Shown here in pieces: positions 48,811 to 50,165 of a DNA stretch of 50,165 nucleotides. How positions within the stretch are numbered: the stretch's first letter is position 1; each line of letters starts with the position of its first letter. This DNA is from Halobacteriovoraceae bacterium (GTDB lineage Bacteria; Bdellovibrionota; Bacteriovoracia; Bacteriovoracales; Bacteriovoracaceae), in NCBI GenBank assembly GCA_002718735.1, contig PBFR01000014.1, positions 1 to 50,165 on the forward strand, read 5' to 3'. A program made the position numbers and the translations under genes. The notes below the pieces were generated by a model. That model made no database searches. It saw nothing but the letters and a program-made list of their open reading frames with translations, and was not told the DNA's origin.

Positions 48811-50082
48811 TGTCCTATCCTTATTTCCCAGCCAAAATGTCCTACTTAACGCATTAATATTATTATTCTCGGTAATGAAATTACTGGAGAATATGATGGG
48901 AAAAATAAGTATGGATACAAAGCAGTTGAAGATCTATAGGCTCGCATGTGAAGTCTTGGCGGGAAAATTATCAATAAAAGAGTTTTCAAATCTCATTGGA
49001 AAATCTTATCGACAATCCCAAAGAATTGTTAAAAGAGTCGAATCTGAAGACTTTCTAGGAGTTATTCATAAAAACGTCGGTTCCACGCCTCACAACAAGT
49101 CTCCAGAGCGAATAGAGGCCCTCATTGTTGACCTTTTGAAGCATAAGTATAATGGGTTCAATTTGGTGCACTTCAGAGAAAAACTTGAGGCATATGAGCA
49201 CATAAAAATTTCTAAAAGTTCTCTGCACCGAATTGCAACAAAGCACAACCTTGTTAAGTCTCCTAGAAGACTTAAGAGAAGATCATTCAAACCAAGGCCA
49301 AGACTGCCAAGAGAAGGAATGCTTGTGCAATTTGATGGAAGTGATCATGTTTGGTTTGGAGAACAAAGAAGTGACCTTATTGCCGCAATCGATGATGCCA
49401 CAGGAAAGATGTTAGCAGCTGAGTTTTTTCACGGTGAAAAATCACTTCATTCAATGAAAGTCATTAAAGAGGTTGTGGATAAGAATGGAATTCCAGAAGC
49501 ATTTTATATGGATCAAGCAGGAATTTACGGAAAGGTAGATCGGGACTTTGATTCTCAAATTTCGAGGGCATTTAACCAAGTAAACATTCAGCTGGTGCTT
49601 GCGAGTTCACCTCAGGCCAAAGGACGCATCGAGCGGCTCTTTAGAACACTACAAGACCGTTTGGTAGCAGAATTAAAGTTTTATAATATAGAAACAATGG
49701 AAGAAGCGAATAAGTTTTTAAAAAAAGATTTCATAGATAGATTCAATTTACAATTCAGTGTAGAGCCACAAGAAGAAGAAAAAGCTTATCGTAAAAATGT
49801 TTTTGGCAGGCTGGATTTTGTATTTTGCAAAAAAGAGAGACGGAAAATTGGTGTTGGAAATGTTTTTTCCTATAACTCGGTGACATGGTTGATTGATGAA
49901 AAAAGGTGCTATCGAGGTCGTGAAGTGAACATAAATACCCACATTGATGGTAGTCAGAGCTTTGATATTATGAATAAGGAAATAAAGCCAAAAGCGGTTA
50001 AAAGCCAACGAATCTACGGACATAACAAAAGAGCCGTATGATGCAGTCAGTAGGACATAATCGCTGGGAACGTATTAAGTCA
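48811..50082 (+). mobile_element. ISNCY/IS1202-type insertion sequence
   Basis: The element of about 1.27 kb holds one transposase gene. The ends are imperfect inverted repeats of about 35 bases: at left TGTCCTATCC, CCCAGC (48828-48833) and TGTCCTAC (48838-48845); at right, reading inward, TGACTTAATA, CCCAGC and TGTCCTAC (complement of 50050-50057), in the same order. AATTA occurs beside both ends, a possible short target duplication, but the exact borders are uncertain by a few bases. Confidence 0.65.
48875..50041 (+). CDS. ISNCY/IS1202-type DDE transposase
   Basis: The 388-residue protein has a helix-turn-helix N-terminus (LSIKEFSNLIGKSYRQSQRI) and an rve-like DDE core: MLVQFDGSDHVWFGE (Asp), PEAFYMDQAGIYGK (Asp) and SSPQAKGRIERLFRTLQDR (Glu), ending in a short strand-rich domain. 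The reading frame is intact. Several in-frame ATGs lie near the 5' end: GGAG just before 48893-48898 favours a start there, so the first six residues may not be made. Confidence 0.88.
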   Translation: MKLLENMMGKISMDTKQLKIYRLACEVLAGKLSIKEFSNLIGKSYRQSQRIVKRVESEDFLGVIHKNVGSTPHNKSPERIEALIVDLLKHKYNGFNLVHFREKLEAYEHIKISKSSLHRIATKHNLVKSPRRLKRRSFKPRPRLPREGMLVQFDGSDHVWFGEQRSDLIAAIDDATGKMLAAEFFHGEKSLHSMKVIKEVVDKNGIPEAFYMDQAGIYGKVDRDFDSQISRAFNQVNIQLVLASSPQAKGRIERLFRTLQDRLVAELKFYNIETMEEANKFLKKDFIDRFNLQFSVEPQEEEKAYRKNVFGRLDFVFCKKERRKIGVGNVFSYNSVTWLIDEKRCYRGREVNINTHIDGSQSFDIMNKEIKPKAVKSQRIYGHNKRAV

Positions 50083-50096
50083 TAATTAAATGATAC

Positions 50097-50133
50097 CGAG
50101 CTGCCCCTAGTCATAATCTATGCAGCTCGTTTT
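50097..50133 (+). terminator. terminator-like hairpin at the right edge
   Basis: CGAGCTGC (50097-50104) pairs perfectly with GCAGCTCG (50122-50129), followed by TTTT. It lies just outside the IS right end and may belong to the gene interrupted or flanked by the element. Nothing else is seen in 50134-50165. Confidence 0.55.
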
Positions 50134-50165
50134 ACATATCGGTATTTTTCAAGCATTTCATAAAA

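Noticed and set aside
1..50165. CRISPR array, tRNA/rRNA genes, prophage
   Set aside because: No spaced direct repeats, clover-leaf sequences, rRNA signatures or phage structural genes were seen on reading the window.

Overview
The window is AT-rich, gene-dense chromosomal DNA from a Gram-negative bacterium. The core gene order (mltG, ruvX, rho, a DUF1385-like gene, prfA, prmC, murA, a HIT gene; guaB-guaA; dnaE), a TIGR02147-type regulator, many lipoproteins and a FlgT/CsgG-like lipoprotein suggest a Bdellovibrionota relative, most likely the low-GC Bacteriovoracales (Halobacteriovorax/Bacteriovorax type). No rRNA or other taxonomic marker is present, so this is an inference from gene content.

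Region 1 (1-19.1 kb) is the unusual part. It reads as a large accessory biosynthetic locus for ribosomally made, post-translationally modified peptides (RiPPs), built from four mini-operons. (a) A + strand set: fatty-acid-hydroxylase-like membrane enzyme, a C25/caspase-fold-like putative peptidase and a SagB-type oxidoreductase (1115-3861). (b) A - strand set: small AYIDP membrane protein, a protein fusing a PqqD-like recognition domain to a Ser/Thr-rich tail, a small YcaO-like enzyme and a GT4 glycosyltransferase (6955-3850). (c) A + strand set: precursor-like peptide with two Cys in its C-terminal segment, an E1-like/YcaO fusion cyclodehydratase, a free-standing PqqD-like protein and a second SagB-type oxidoreductase (13061-16847). 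(d) A - strand set: Tyr/Asp/Ser/Thr-rich precursor-like peptide, a JmjC/cupin oxygenase with a C-terminal winged-helix domain and a GT2 glycosyltransferase (19115-16743). A second 2OG-oxygenase-like gene and a truncated membrane protein lie at the left edge, so the locus probably continues outside the window. Between the RiPP sets sit envelope-type genes: a DUF294-like nucleotidyltransferase, a sulfatase-fold membrane protein, an MBOAT/SGNH acylation pair and a short-chain dehydrogenase with a lipoprotein signal. I infer that different peptides are cyclised and oxidised, or hydroxylated and glycosylated, by dedicated modules in one locus.

Region 2 (19.2-26.2 kb) is mixed: small Cys-rich CPXCG protein, lipoproteins, a secreted Cys/His protein, an ISL3-family insertion sequence lying just beyond the terminator of a DksA-like gene, and a secreted trypsin-fold protein whose catalytic positions are substituted.

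Region 3 (26.2-48.7 kb) is mostly conserved housekeeping DNA: mltG, ruvX, rho, prfA, prmC, murA, HIT, a regulator with two operator-like palindromes upstream, TPR and FecR-like exported proteins, guaB, guaA, a decayed secreted-protein gene, dnaE, and three exported proteins including a FlgT/CsgG-like lipoprotein.

Region 4 (48.8-50.1 kb) is a second insertion sequence, of the ISNCY/IS1202 type, with imperfect terminal inverted repeats.
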